This document shows positions 1 to 12,986 of a stretch of 64,000 nt of DNA, piece by piece. A model generated the notes under the pieces. That model saw only the letters and a list, made by a program, of their open reading frames with translations, did no database searches and was not told where the DNA came from. The translations under genes were made by a program, and so were the position numbers. The stretch spans positions 26,794,090-26,858,089 of the forward strand of contig NC_083638.1 in NCBI RefSeq assembly GCF_963576545.1. Reading direction: 5' to 3'. Each line of letters starts with the position of its first letter. Within the stretch, counting starts at the first letter, position 1. The DNA is from Limanda limanda. Its lineage: Eukaryota; Chordata; Actinopteri; Pleuronectiformes; Pleuronectidae.

Positions 1-540
1 TCTGCCTCACAGGTCAGCTTCAGCTCTGTATTTGTTACTTCGAGAGAGAACCGTCAGAGTTGTGGTCTGTCGCTTCTATGTTCTGCGCTCTATGCAACAC
101 AATGATTTTAACAATCAAGGCCCCACAGGTAACACCTAATTCAAAGTTTAATAGAGAAGTGAGTCAGATTATGTGAGATTATACAAGTGAATTACATGTT
201 CTTAGATAAAGTTTTTTTGTATCACAATTATAAGTGCCCCAAAACACATGAAAACCTGAATATGTATGAAAACACATATGTCGACCTAACAATAATGCTT
301 TTTATTTATGGTTCCACAAACCTGCAATGTATAATTTAATAGTCATTTTGTGAGATTTAATAAAATCCAAGGCAATAACAAATACTAAGAGCTGTTATCA
401 GTCTGGGCAATAACAAAATATCAGTAATTATTGCAATGCAATTCACATCAACAATATAACCAAAGGCCATAATATGTTAAAAGAATGCTTATGCTTAAGA
501 ACATCGAGGAGGTCTAACACGTAAACTAAATAACAATGTG

Positions 541-758
541 ACATCTGTTATAACTTTATTTGTTTTAACAAGATTACAAATTGCTTTCCAAAATACATTG
601 TAAAAAACAAATGAAAAAAAATAAAACGTATAGAGAAACCCAACAGTTCCCACAATGAACAGCACTTTAGCGACTTTGGAGAAAAACAACTCCCTCAATA
701 ACTTGAGGAAACCTCTGGCAGAACCAGACACAATGTGCCTTGACCGGTTGGGGTGATC
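541..758. repeat. Dispersed teleost repeat copy, family with 'cccaacagttcccaca' motif
   Basis: The segment contains, in order, the motifs acccaacagttcccacaatg, agcactttagcgact, gagaaaaacaactccct, gaggaaacctctggcagaac and ccttgaccggttgggg. I recognise this order from a very common fish interspersed repeat. A second partial copy lies at 54660-54800. The identification is from memory of the consensus; the boundaries are approximate and the upstream end is the least certain. Confidence 0.7.
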
Positions 759-2900
759 AAGGTCAAACCTTACGTGCTTAACATGTATTCAGGCATTTGC
801 CTATAGTTTTGAATATGTCATTTTATTATTACAATTAATGGGCACTTTACATTGTTAGTACTTCTAGATATCCTGTTTGAACAGAATACACTCTAAAGAA
901 GATGCTCACTACTGGAGTAGTTTTTTATGAGATACTTTTTTATTCCTAATCAAGTACTTGTTTTTATGAGTACTTTTACTTCCACCTGAATCATTATAAT
1001 TATAAAGTAAGAATTCTCTAAGTTGAGTACTGTTTCTGTTTACTCTACCCACCACTGAATATAATAGTGTCAGTGCCAATATAAGGGTTTAATAGCTAAG
1101 TGTTGATTGAAGGTAGATCTAGACATCTGTATTTACTGTCACACATATCATATTATAAACTGTATAATTTGGAAAATACAACATTTTGGGTCATAAATGT
1201 TTAAGCTAAGTCAAGGACTGATTTAATTTAACCTTATGTATGAACCAAGCAAAGTTGTGAAGGGATCAGACATGAAAAGAATAGAAAATAGTCAAGAGTT
1301 GGCTCATTTCATTTCCCATTTCTCTTGAATAAATCAAAGTTGGTTTAATAGAGAGAAATGAGGTAGACTTTTGGGGGGGTAATGTCTAGCGCTGAATTCC
1401 ATTCAGTCCAGAAGCAACATCTCAGATGATAAAACCTCTCCCAGAGGCCGTTGGGCCTTTTCATCACCAAGGTAACATAAATGCAATTTTTAGAATTCTC
1501 TCAAGTAAAAAATTACAATTTCCCCCTCACTCTTCAGCAAAACTCCATCTCCCACAGAGATGTCGTTTTTTGAGTGCTGTGGTTTGGGCCGAGGCCAGGC
1601 GTTCCCCAAGGCCTCATCCATCTGCCACTGGAGTCTGATCAGATGGGTTTTCATTCCATTTCATATTGAATTAAGAAAGCAGCACATAATACATAGGATC
1701 ACTTCAGGGTTATCTTTTCTCGGTTTTTAAAGACTTTTTCCCATGACTCATCATGCCTTACCGTGCAATGATTTTATTTCAAGTGTTCTGACGGCTGAAG
1801 CAGTGTTGTAATGTGAGTTTAGCCTGTGCAGTGTAGTGGACGGTCAGAGGCATCAGGGGAGATTTGGAGCTGTACTGCATCTCAGGTGGTTGAGCAGGTA
1901 GTCAGCCAGTGAAGACCTGTGCTCAGTTCCCAAATAAAGTGGATGCTCAGCTATTGAAAGTATGTATAAGAGCCAATGTTGTGAATAAATCGTTGCTCAC
2001 ATGCTTCGCTCCATCAGAGGAGGCCTCTGTGCCACCCCTCTGCAGCTGAGGGTGTATAATTTGATATGACTGGGTCTTGATTACTGTTTTCTATTTACGG
2101 TGAGGAAGAGACTCAACTTAGTGGGTAAACACATTTACTGTCACTTCTCCACTGAATCATCTAGTGCTGACTTCTCATCACTTGCTGTTCCCCACCCCTG
2201 GAAGATTGCAGTTGTCACAGCTCTGTGTTGCTTTTGCCACAGCAGAGATCACATTGTCCGACAGTAAATCTCGCCTTTGAATTTTGATTAAAGGCGAGAA
2301 ATCATGTTGGATCCTGTCAGGTCTGTATTGTATGACACCATAAATTGATCCAGCGTAGCCAGCCCTGCTGCTCCAGCACCAGCTGTGCTCATAAAGATTT
2401 GAACATATATTAGTATGTATTGATGTTGGTAACTGATCCTGTTCATACATCATCAGAGAATAGATAGATGGCTGTATGAACAGAATAATGAATAAACAAA
2501 TCACTGTTTTTCAAATGATGGTTGAGGGAGAGGTCACATTGGACAAACTCATTTACCATCAAGTGAGATATGAAAACCACCATTCAAAACAAACTCTTGT
2601 GTGTTGGTTTTGTGGTTCTGAGCTGATGTAAAAGCTATATGTGAAACTCAGGTTTGTTAGTGTTGTTGAAGCGGAGCAGATTTCCAGATGATTGGCTCTC
2701 AGTAGAGCGCATACCACAGCCAACGCTTAACAGTCTCTCTCAAATGCAGTTGAGTTGCACCAAATTACACAAACCCATAGATTAATGTCCCCTAATTATG
2801 GCTAATTTATTTCAGAATGATAACACATTATTTTCAAGGTAAATTTAGATTTTGAGAAATATCCTATAAAATGTAATATATTATTATATAAATATATCAT

Positions 2901-3066
2901 TGGATCCGCCCCCTGATGTGGATCTGCACCACAATTTAATGAGTTCTCTCCTGACTCATACCACATCCTTGCACCAAGTTTTGTAAAAATTTCTTCAATT
3001 GTTTTTTGTGTAACCTTGGTTACAAACAAACAATCAAACAAACAAAAGTAGAGTAGGATGAAACAT
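2901..3066. repeat. Dispersed teleost repeat copy (family A)
   Basis: The segment runs from ggatccgccccctgatgtgg through tctgcacca, ctcataccacatcctt, caccaagttttgt and ends in a run of acaaacaaacaa before tagagtaggatgaaac. The same motif order appears at 8221-8335 and, in the opposite orientation, at 30035-30125. It is an interspersed repeat common in fish; I cannot give a reliable family name. The copies are well diverged from each other. Confidence 0.65.
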
Positions 3067-3685
3067 TACTGTTGAAAACATCTGTTGATTGTGAACCCTC
3101 AAGAAAGTCAAATCTGTATAAGCAAAATATATAGGCTATATATTTTCCCAAATATGTTGATAACCATGGTTACCCTTTGTGTGTCATCACGAATGGAGGA
3201 ATTATCCCAGGTCAAGTGTTACCTCATTAAAAATACTAGTAATGTTATCAACCACACTGTATACTCCCATAATATTACAGGCCAGCCATTAGGAGCTATT
3301 AAAAAGGGGAGAATCTTTTCCAACAACAAACCTTCCTCATGATCATGTTGGGATTCAGAGTGTGCACAGAGAGAAGAGGCTGAGAGAGAGTGGGGCATAG
3401 AGTAGCTGAGCTAATCAATAAAAAACAAGATAAAAAAAACATTTGAAATAGAAGAAAAAAATCAATATCATGTGGTCAATGCTGACTGCTAACAATACGT
3501 CCATGTACGGGCATGCATTTGCATTAATATTTCACTCAGTCAAGTACAGTATGTTTTCCTCTGAAGCAATAACACTCACTGGTCAATATTATATTACATC
3601 TAAGTCAGATATCTGTAACTGAAGCCCATAACATTTTCACTTTTGAACTGTTGAGTAACGCGTCATTCGTCTCCTATTCCTCCAG

Positions 3686-3874
3686 GTCCAGTAGCTGTGA
3701 TAAGTGGTGAGGAAGACTCTGCCAGCCCTCTTCATCATGTCAACCACGGGATTATTACCCCCTGTACTCTGGACGCGGGTCCTGATGCAGTTGTTATAGG
3801 GATGACTCGTATCCCTGTGGTGGAGAACCCTCAATACTTCAGACATGGGCACAACTGTAACAAGCCATCCACCC
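3686..3874 (+). CDS. ntrk3: ntrk3 juxtamembrane exon (TrkC receptor)
   Basis: This exon encodes most of the intracellular juxtamembrane segment of TrkC, the receptor for neurotrophin-3. The translation starts with the second base of a Gly codon and reads [17 protein letters not shown], then a linker, then [14 protein letters not shown] and HNCNKPST. The NPQY motif (codons near 3823-3834) matches the phosphotyrosine site that in Trk receptors docks Shc and Frs2 adaptors for Ras/MAPK and PI3K signalling. The acceptor is tcctccag and the donor gtaagt; both flanking introns are phase 1. The match to mammalian TrkC is close, with a few substitutions in the linker. In mammals, kinase and kinase-lacking isoforms diverge directly after this exon. 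Confidence 0.97.
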
Positions 3875-5094
3875 GTAAGTAACATTTCTCTTTGTTAGCA
3901 GTTCATGTGTGAAGGTGATCCTCATGTCTACTGCTGACCATCTGCACACATTCTTTGGTCTCACCTCGGTAGAGATACAATGGGCCCCTTGGACCAGCTT
4001 GATGTGGTTAGGTATTTTAAGTTCATAAGGCGCATTAGAAACCAAAACCTCCAGAGCAAACTGCAACATCTGGGCGAAGAGCCAGATATCAATCACCGTG
4101 TCTTTATGTGGCTCATTCCAGCCGGTTCATCTCCAGTGTAATGTGCTCTTTATCTTTACGATAAGAAGTGCCTTGACCCTTGGTGCAATATTGTCATCTA
4201 CAGAGCCATTGTGATCATGTGGTGTTTGCATATGTTGGCACAGCTCCAGACTCTGCATATACAATCTGTTGACAAGAGTAACCCTGTGGTGTTCAGACAG
4301 CTCACCCTCCAACTCACCTCACCCACTCTCTCCCGGGACTTGACACTTGTTGGAGAAAAGACAAGACAACTTTAAGGCCTAATTACTCACAATTACATCA
4401 ACTGCCCAAGAGAATCAGCAGAAAACAACTGGCACCAGCTGTTTCCCCAACTGGATTCAGTCAGGGGGAAACGCTCTCCTCCGGTCCGAATGGCAGCAGA
4501 CAAGATCTGAGTGACCTGGTCCCCATTAGCTTCAAAATGCATTGTTTACATCTTGGCTCACTCTCAAAATTGCCGTTGGTCAGGCTAGGATAAGTTGACA
4601 TCTGAATCGGAGCCAATGAGGAGGAAGGAAATCCCATTTGGAGGTGATAAATAAATTACGAGTCATATGTATTAGGAATAGCATGAATTGTTAATGGCGA
4701 GCCAGTGACTGATTTATAATGTCTCATGCCTTGCACAGGAGATCTGATCGTGAGCTAATGAATAAATGACAACGGGCACAAATGAAACTTTCTCCCGATT
4801 ACAGTGAACCTGCAATTGAGAGTCAGACCACACATGTGCACGATGGCAGCTGAATTCCACCGGATGTTCTCCCTTTCAGAATGCAGCAACCCCAGTCTAT
4901 TAGAAATTTCTTTTTAGATTTAATTCAGAGCGCATGCCTGAGAAAGGAAACTGTAGGAAATGGACCCTGAATTCATCACAAGGTCATAATGGCCACTGCT
5001 TTCTGCCATGGGCTGGAAAAACAAAATGGCTCTGAACGGCTTCTGCCTCTTGCGATCGTTCACTGAATATGAATATATACGCTTCCCCCTCAGG

Positions 5095-5123
5095 ACACAC
5101 ACAGACACACACACACACACACA
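5095..5123. repeat. CA microsatellite (short, one interruption)
   Basis: An AC dinucleotide run interrupted by one CAG at about 5102-5104. It is followed by TG-rich sequence, such as tctgtgtgtatccatgtgtgt at about 5138. Confidence 0.9.
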
Positions 5124-5474
5124 GGGAAAGGAAAAATCTGTGTGTATCCATGTGTGTATATCTACAGTCTGTGTGTGGGTGTACGACAGTGAAAATGACT
5201 GTGCATTAATGTGGATGTAGGCATTCTGTTAGTGGTGCTTGTAAGGTAGAATCTATTTCCCTTGGGTAGCCCCCTGGCCCTGCTGGGTCCCCATTGTCCG
5301 GCTGGCCTCTCAGTTTCTCTGTTCTACGGCTTCACATGTCAACCAGAGAGCTTCACTCAGCTCACACACTGCCCCGTTATTGATGGTTTGTCACCAATCC
5401 ATAATGTATTCATTCATTTCCTTGAAAGCTTCTTATCCAGCGTGCTTCCAGGGTGTCACACAAACATGTAGGTG

Positions 5475-5511
5475 CACACACACACACACACACACACCAA
5501 CACACACACAC
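5475..5511. repeat. CA microsatellite with one CAA interruption
   Basis: A CA dinucleotide run broken once by 'ccaa' at 5497-5500. Reading frames through it are low-complexity Thr-His repeats and are not genes. Confidence 0.9.
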
Positions 5512-7671
5512 TTATTCTTACCCACATCCATTGTTAGTTCAGGTTGGTCCCAGTCTGCTTCCACCACTGGTCTTCTGTTCTGTGGTAATTTAAAGTGTTC
5601 CTTACTGTTGGGTACTGTGCATATGGAAACCCTCTCCAACAGTCTGTTGCTGCTTTCTGCCATGCTGGCTTCTGTTAAAACAGCTGCATGTGGTAGGAAA
5701 TCGCCTGCTGCATGAGTCACACCAGTGATCCCAGCATGTCTCACCAGATGTATTATTCATGAGTATTTGATCTTCAAGTCAATCCTGCCAAATATATACC
5801 GTATGTATTGTTCGGTTAAATAGTTAGTAGTCAGCTGAAACAGAGCACACAGTAACAGAATTGCAGCAGTCAGTTTCTCACTGCACAATAAATAAATAAA
5901 AAGACATGAAAATCAACCAATCACAGTTGTCCTCTAGCTGAACTGGCGACCCTTAAACATGCATTTGTAAACAAGCTCGGAAGATTGAGGACATTACAGC
6001 AGAGTAAAAAGAGTCGTCATTCTGATGCCAATTTAAAAAACATGGCGTGCATGCAATGGGTTCATCTTCGGGATGGACCAGTGGCCGGACTTATTGCAGC
6101 GGTAAACAGACGATCCGTGACTGATTAGGACATTCGTTGAGATCAGCTTTTTTTTATTTTTAAGCCGAGCAGAAAAAGGCCAATCCTGGGGAAACTTGGC
6201 GGCATTAGGGAGATAAAGGCAGAAAAGGCAAAGGACAATTCTTTAGCCTAATGACAGATCCCTATCTAGCAGGATCCGCCGTCTCCAAGCGAGTGGCTTT
6301 GTTTTATCATAGCTTGCTATTTTAATTACGGATTTGTCACATCCCACTGGCCAAAATTAGACAATAGCTTTTGATGTCGGAGTGTAGCGCGTAGCCTTTC
6401 ATTATATCCATGTTATTAGGGATATCACATGTGGACACAGCTCGGACAAACCCACTCTCTTTCCCCCCTGCTTTTAGTGCAACAGAGGCATAATTATGCT
6501 CAAGGTGATGTTTTTGAAGATTAAAATGTCTCCAGCAGAGACAAGGAGTCACTAATTTGGTAACTTGAAAGCTCAGCATGTGAGTGGGAATGCTAAGCAG
6601 ATTGAGTGAAAGGCAGTTAAGTTATCGTATTCCAAGGCAATGATTCCATGAATTATAGTTTGAGACAGAACACCCCCACAGGCTAGTTAGTTGTGAATTA
6701 AAAAAAAACACTTTAATTTCTAACTGAAGAAGTCCAAGATGGGTTCTTTAAGCTCGGCCCAAAATCCAGCAGCGTAACAGAAACTACTCGGTAGAAAAGA
6801 GCTCCAAATACCACACATACAAAGCATTGTGTTCCAGAAATTGAATTCATTAAAGAGTAAATTAAAAAATGTTTGCTTCTGCAAACACGTTTAATTGGTT
6901 TGCAAATCTTTGCAAAGCAGAGCAGTGGCAAGAAGCTAAAAACTAGCTCGATTAAATTAAAATACTCAACCATCACTCCACAGCTTTTGGCTCCTACAGT
7001 GTAAACCTCGAAAACCTGCTTGTAACAATGTCACTTGGTATTTAAATACCAATATGAGATTTATTATGGTAATATGATGTACAAGAACACATGACCCATT
7101 TGGTTCTAGCATGAACACGGGAGTTAAAGATTTCTTCATTAAAGTTGCATGTTAAAATAACACTTTGTCATGCGTGTGGCCACGTCTGCACCACAGTGAG
7201 GAGTTCATCAATGAGCACCCACTTGCCAGTTTTATAACAGCAGAATAAAACAAAATTACACAGATTTAATGATGTCAAAATATAAATGTTCTTTTCTGCT
7301 TTTATTTAAACATATATATAAGTGTTTCTGTGATAAAAGCTCAGGCTGGATAACATGCCTCTCTTCTCACAGGTCAAATATAACCATTTTGTGTTGGGAG
7401 CATAGACTTTTAAAGAACCTCCCCTGAGTAGCAGGTGTAAAGTACTTAGTGCTTAAGTGTACTTAATGCTTAAACTTTAATCCAGCAATAACACAGAGGT
7501 TGTGCCCAGGGAGCAACTATTGTCAAAAGGAAATCAATCACTACTTTACTCTGTATATATATAAATAAACAGCAAGCTTTGTGGTATAGACCCATTAAGT
7601 GTTCCATATTAAGTAAATAGGGCATAATGAAATAAATAACCACTTGATTAAATCGTGTGATGAATTAATGA

Positions 7672-7925
7672 GGACGGCACAGGGGTGCACTGTCGCCTCA
7701 CAGCAAGAAGAAGCCCCACATGAACCTCCTGGCCAGACACTGCCTGTCTGTGTTGACTTTGTATATGTTCTCCCCATGTCTGTGTGGGTGCACTTAACTG
7801 AAGACTCTAAATGACAGTCGGAGTTAGTGAATGGTTGTTTGTCGACCCAATGTCAGCTGGGATTGGTTCCAGCCCTCACGTGACTCTCAAAGTAAAAGGA
7901 TGGATGATGGATGGATGAATGATGG
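7672..7925 (+). repeat. SINE-like or LINE-tail dispersed repeat, about 250 bp
   Basis: The motifs come in the order I know from a very frequent fish element: ggacggcac..ggtgcactgtcgcctcaca, then tgttctccccatgtctgtg, gactctaaat, gtgaatggttg, caatgtcagctgggattgg, ttccagccc and a terminal ggatggatgatggatgg tail. The GGAT-type tail sets the + orientation. A small fragment in the opposite orientation lies at 47430-47490. The recognition is from memory; the exact class is uncertain. Confidence 0.8.
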
Positions 7926-8220
7926 TACAAAAAGTACGATATAATGATTTAATAATGGTACTTTTGCATCAAAACGTTTTAGGACAGTTTTGCCACTCAT
8001 CTCCACCCTCTCATCATTTAGCCAATCGCATTCTCCTGTTACTCTTCAACTAGCTTAGCAACTAATACCACATGTACCATTAGATACACAGTATACAGGA
8101 ACACAAATTAACACTTCATTTAGATTAATAAGGTTGCAAATGCCACCGAACCTTAGCTAGTCATTTTATGGCTAAGCTGGCTAACAAGCTTGTGTTATTT
8201 ACCCAGCATCCCCTTAAAGA

Positions 8221-8335
8221 GGTTGATTCAGAGTCAAACATTTAATAGGTTCTTCCCTGACTCAAACCACATCCTTCCACAAAGTTCCAAGGTAATAACA
8301 AACAAACAAATAGACTGGGGTGAAAAGATGATGCA
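8221..8335. repeat. Dispersed teleost repeat copy (family A)
   Basis: A second, shorter copy of the repeat at 2901-3066. It shares ataggttcttccctgactca, accacatccttccac, aaagttccaaggtaat, the acaaacaaacaa run and tagactggggtgaaaag. Confidence 0.65.
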
Positions 8336-9301
8336 TTTTGTTTCATAATGAAGAATTGTGTTTTCTTTATGTATTAAATTAATTTATAATATAATTGACA
8401 ATTGACTTCATTAATTGATTTCTTGTCTTATTTATTTGTGTGGAATACGTATTGTGTCACGTTTGGAAATGCTAAATTCTTCATTTCGAACGTCATCAGA
8501 CTGACGGTTTGCGATTCATTTTAAACAAATCTTAGCCGGCCATAGGTGGTTGTTCACACAGGTCTGGGTGTTCAGGCAGGCCAGGCAGCTACAGAGACGC
8601 AGGCCGGCAGTCAGCCAGCAGCAGCAGGTTAGGAGAAGATGCCCACTGAGAGTCAACTATAAAGCCTGGTGTTCATGTCACAGCTGCCCAATGATGCTGA
8701 ATGACACACAACCCTTGTGCTGCGCTGAATTTAATCGCAGAGAGTCTTTTGTACGCTACTAGCTGCTGGATGAGTGCCTCCCACCTCACTCGGAACATCC
8801 TGTGGTACTCTTTGTGTAGATGGGCAAAGGGTTTAAGTACATTTCTTTTTAAATACATTTTCTTTTAACTTTTCTTTTCCCTATGTTAGATAGTCCTAGA
8901 TATGTACTAAAATATATCAGTGGAGAGAATTATAAACTAATTAGTTTATAAGTGAGCCTGAACATTATTTTAATATTTTTACCATGAATACATGTATCTT
9001 ATTAACCTGTGCACTTGGAAAATCAGTATGTTTCTCTTGTGTTTGCAACATTAATCAGGAAATGTGTGATTAGTCATCAGTCCTAAACATTCATAGATGC
9101 TTGAGTTTAATAGGTTTTAATTAAAAGTTGTAGCGGTAGTAGTGCAGTGGTAATATTTTATAAGTACTAACCTAATGTTGCAGTGAAAAAAGTTTATGGC
9201 TGAAATTGAGTAACTTCATGTCCAAAGGTTCTAAACATTGAGCGTCTTATTGTTGAAGTATCAACCCTGCAAGACATGTTTTCGATGTCCAGGAGACACA
9301 T

Positions 9302-9456
9302 CAATCGAACCACCACACACACTCAGGGAATCTGCAAGGAAAAAACACACATACACAACACACACAAACATAAATCTGAGAGGAACACAACGTCAGACAC
9401 ACATAAACACCCATGTACTCACACTAGGGAAAGTTGGCAGGTAGCTGTGATGAAAT

Positions 9457-9516
<60 letters not shown>

Positions 9517-9547
9517 AAAAACACACAAAAACACACACACACACACA
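9302..9547. repeat. CA-rich tract with a pure (CA)26 core
   Basis: The pure core runs from 9458 to 9510. It is preceded by degenerate CA-rich sequence from about 9302 and followed by an interrupted A-rich/CA tail to 9547. The predicted His-Thr-rich peptides here are artefacts of the repeat. Confidence 0.95.
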
Positions 9548-12500
9548 TAGGTACAGAACAAAGCCCTCAAAAACATCTGTGCTCTACCAGAAGCCTGACC
9601 TGACTAGCTGAATAAATCTTGGTGTAGCGTTGTGTCTCGGCCTCCAGGGACAATGCTCCATGCTGGCGTGGAGTCCTCAGGTGAGCGAGGACAAATGAAA
9701 GATGCTGAGCTGCAGGATAGAGATTTAATCTCCGGGCTTTTCAGCACACCAATCTGGGTAAATAGGCTGCAGGATGTGGCCCGAGTCCAACCTGCAGAGG
9801 AAACTGAAGGTTAATGTAACTTTACCTTGTCACAATCGACAGGAATGATCCATAATAGCTGCTGTGCTCCCATAAGTGGGGAAAACGAGGGGATCTGTGG
9901 TTATTCAGCAGCTAAATGAAACAAATCAGAATGAATTATTTAAATCCAGGAAAAGAGGAAGAAAGAACAACTGGAAAGAATGTAAAGTTAAACAGGTCTC
10001 CAATGTCTTGGCTTTAGATAGGGGGACACTTATGCAAACATTATTTACCTACATTCTATATGCTGAAATATGTTTAGTCAACTACTAGGTTTAAGATTTG
10101 CAATACATGGTAGAAATGTTAATACATCATTGATTTATAGTTCAAAACCTATGAAATTGTAAAACTGACATTTTGGCCTGAAAACACAATGAGAGTACAA
10201 TTAATTTCAAGGATCAGATGCTTGTGGATTTTGCAGGTTTGCTGATTTGCAGGTCAAAAGCTTTAAACGTTTTTTTTATATATTTCAATTGCACTTCACT
10301 GACTGCATTTCAACATGTATTTATACAGGGACTCTCTTGTCATAGTTCTGGGCAAAGAGTCAAATTCTTTTGCAGCGGTGCAGGTGTTAAAGTTAGATGC
10401 CACCACCATTATTTATGTCCACCTTCAAGTGAGATTTATTTATATATACACCTCTATATGCAATGATGGATAGCTTCATATTTATATCGTCATCCGTCTT
10501 GGTCTATCTGTACAACAGTATGCCACTGTGTGGTGCTTTTCTATTGTTCTAGGTAATGTACTGTATTTCCATGTGGCTCTATGTATCAGCCTGTTTATGC
10601 ACGAGTCTCGTTTTTGAAATAAAGTCTCTAAATGGGTTTGAAAATTTGCCGATCGTGGTGACAAAGCTGCTAGGCTGACAGTGATGTTCGTCTTACAGGA
10701 AGAGCAGTGTCACTTGTGATGAAAAGTCTACATCCCTTGTTGAACACGAGGGAGTTCTGACTGGCTCATCACTTATTCTCCTCTGTGGCATTTAATTCGT
10801 ATTTTTCTTGACACTCCTTGACACCTAGAGTCAAGGCAGAGTTTGAATCCTTTCTGACGGAAATATAACCTCCAAAAAACTAAATCGTGGCCCATAACTG
10901 CTGATGCCTTAAAAAGACCAGTCTCAGAGTAAAAGTTCAGAAAGAGTTTATGTAGCATCTGATGAAGGTGGACTATGGAGAGGCCAAGGCAAACCTGACA
11001 GGCAGAGGAGTGAATTGTTGAAATAGTGAAGTAGCAGTGCTTCTTTTTGGTTAATTTACATAAAGATGGAGGTGGCAAAATGTTGATAAAAGATGATACA
11101 ATAATATGCTATTTCTTAATTTGCATATGTGAAATAAATCATCTGTGGCGCTTCACCTCACATTACTGAAAAGTAAAAAAAATAGTAATTTTTAAGGAAG
11201 AAGTCAGAAAAATAAATCTATTGTGCTCCAGCGTGATGTGGTTAAACCAGTATGTAAGCTTCTACCTGCTGACAGATGACAACCTTCACAATTTTACATT
11301 TTTGGCATTTCACCAGCGAGCTCATCCAGAGAAGCTTAATGACGGGTGCAGCCAAAGAATAAGCCTCAGTAGCTGGATCATCAGCGTGACAGGCAACTGC
11401 CAGTAAGGCCAACGCTGATCCTTGAATGATCGTAAACGATGGGGGGGGGGGGTACAGGGACAAGAATCAAAGTAAGGGATAAAGAAAAATGTTATTCACA
11501 TTTATTGTCAGCAGGTTATAGAAGTTAGGTAAAGGAAACTCCTCAGACTTGATGGGTAAAAAATGCTGTCTCTTTTTTTTGCTGAGAAACTGTAGAAGAC
11601 ATTGAACTCAAGAATGTCATTCGAAACATATTTTGAATTAAAACGTATGTGAAGCGACTTAAAGATGTTTTTCTCTAGTCTCGAAATGCCAACATTTTTA
11701 GCGGATGAGGAGTTGACAGTAATGATGTAAACGTGTCCCTGTTGGGAATTTCACCCTGCAAACCAGCTGCCAGTTTCTACAGACACTTATATTCTGATCT
11801 ACTTTAAAACTGGGACAATTCTTTATCTTCAGCACTGACTTCAGAAACGGCGAGGAGAAATGCCATCTGGCGGAAACACCATTGAAATTGGTGGTTTGTG
11901 GATTGTAGTGAAAGAAAAAAAAAAAGAAAAGAATAATTGCCTGAACCAATTTCCCCCAATTCCCCCAACTGTACAAAAGTGGGGTCAAAATATCTTATAA
12001 ACTGGTGCTGCCATCTTGGGCTGTTATGTAAAACGTAGGTACACATGATCATGGCATCTCACCTCATTTTTATAGATTCACATAAATTATTAAAGCCAAA
12101 CTTAGAGAAATTAGCCCTTGAACAAACTTCAGTGTGAAAAGAATTACCAAAACAGACAGAAATGTCAGAAAAAAAATATCATGGAAAGATTGTCCATGAA
12201 TCAGGTAACATTTCAGAGGATCTACTTTTTGGATAAGGCAAATAAAAAACTACAGCCGAGAAAGAGCAACTCCTTTAAAAAATGCATAACAATAGCGGGT
12301 GGCAAGGGAGAAACAGGAAGCAGTTCAAATAAATTAACTCTTGACTTGGAGGAGGAGGAAATTGTGCAGTAGCTTTTGATATCTCTGCATGTTGGAGCAG
12401 TGTCTATACAGCTGTAGTGAGAACAATTATCCGCTTATTTAGCCTTTCCAAAACCACAAGAGCTTAAGTATGAATTTATCAGGGTTGTATCTGCCCTGGC

Positions 12501-12759
12501 TTCAGGTGAAGCACATCTGGTTAACAAGCTTACTACCTACTCTGTGAGGTTACAGGTTTCATTAGTGAAGACACCTGTCAGAGTGAAGGCTAACATTAGC
12601 AGCCCTGAAGTATTATTAGAATTAGTTTGTACTCCAACAACCAAAGCCAAACTCGTTATTCTACATCGCATTGGTTTGGTTCTAAAACACAATTGTTAGC
12701 CTTCATTCTGAAGTATTTTCATTTTGTATAGGCAAAAGTGAGGCATATGGAGAGAAATT

Positions 12760-12986
12760 ACAAACAATGAAGTGTAATGTTATTGTTACATATCTTCCGA
12801 CTACACCTTGGCTAAGAAGATGGTCGAAATCAGGTTGCACTTATATATTGCACTTTGTAGTTTGCCTTTTTTGAAGCTAATGTACCTATATGCCATTGCT
12901 GTTTTAGGTTTATACCCTCACGGTTAGATGCACTTATTGTAAGGCGCTTTGGATAAAAGCATCGGCTTAATGATATGTAATGTGTT
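12760..12986 (+). repeat. Dispersed fish repeat with 'cgctttggataaaagc' tail
   Basis: The 3' part reads ttattgtaaggcgctttgga, taaaagcatcggcttaatga, tatgtaatg, the diverged tail of a fish repeat that usually ends in a close variant of this phrase. The upstream part, with gcacttatatattgcacttt, fits the same family. The 5' limit is approximate. Confidence 0.65.

Larger units (their letters stand above)
1..3685 (+). other. ntrk3: Partial upstream intron of ntrk3
   Basis: This is sequence before the first recognisable exon, ending in the acceptor tattcctccag at 3675-3685. The following exon needs one base from an upstream exon, so this is intron of phase 1. I looked for the transmembrane/RRSKFGMK-type exon that should come immediately before in TrkC and did not find it, so it must lie upstream of the window. 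The stretch is AT-rich and contains two dispersed repeats, listed separately at 541-758 and 2901-3066, plus a 10-bp stem hairpin at 2269-2299. No other gene is visible. Confidence 0.8.

Noticed and set aside
3120..3240. A DNHG phrase near 3159-3170 recalling the truncated TrkC tail
   Set aside because: It lies before the juxtamembrane exon, whereas the truncated tail follows it in mammals, and the neighbouring residues do not match.
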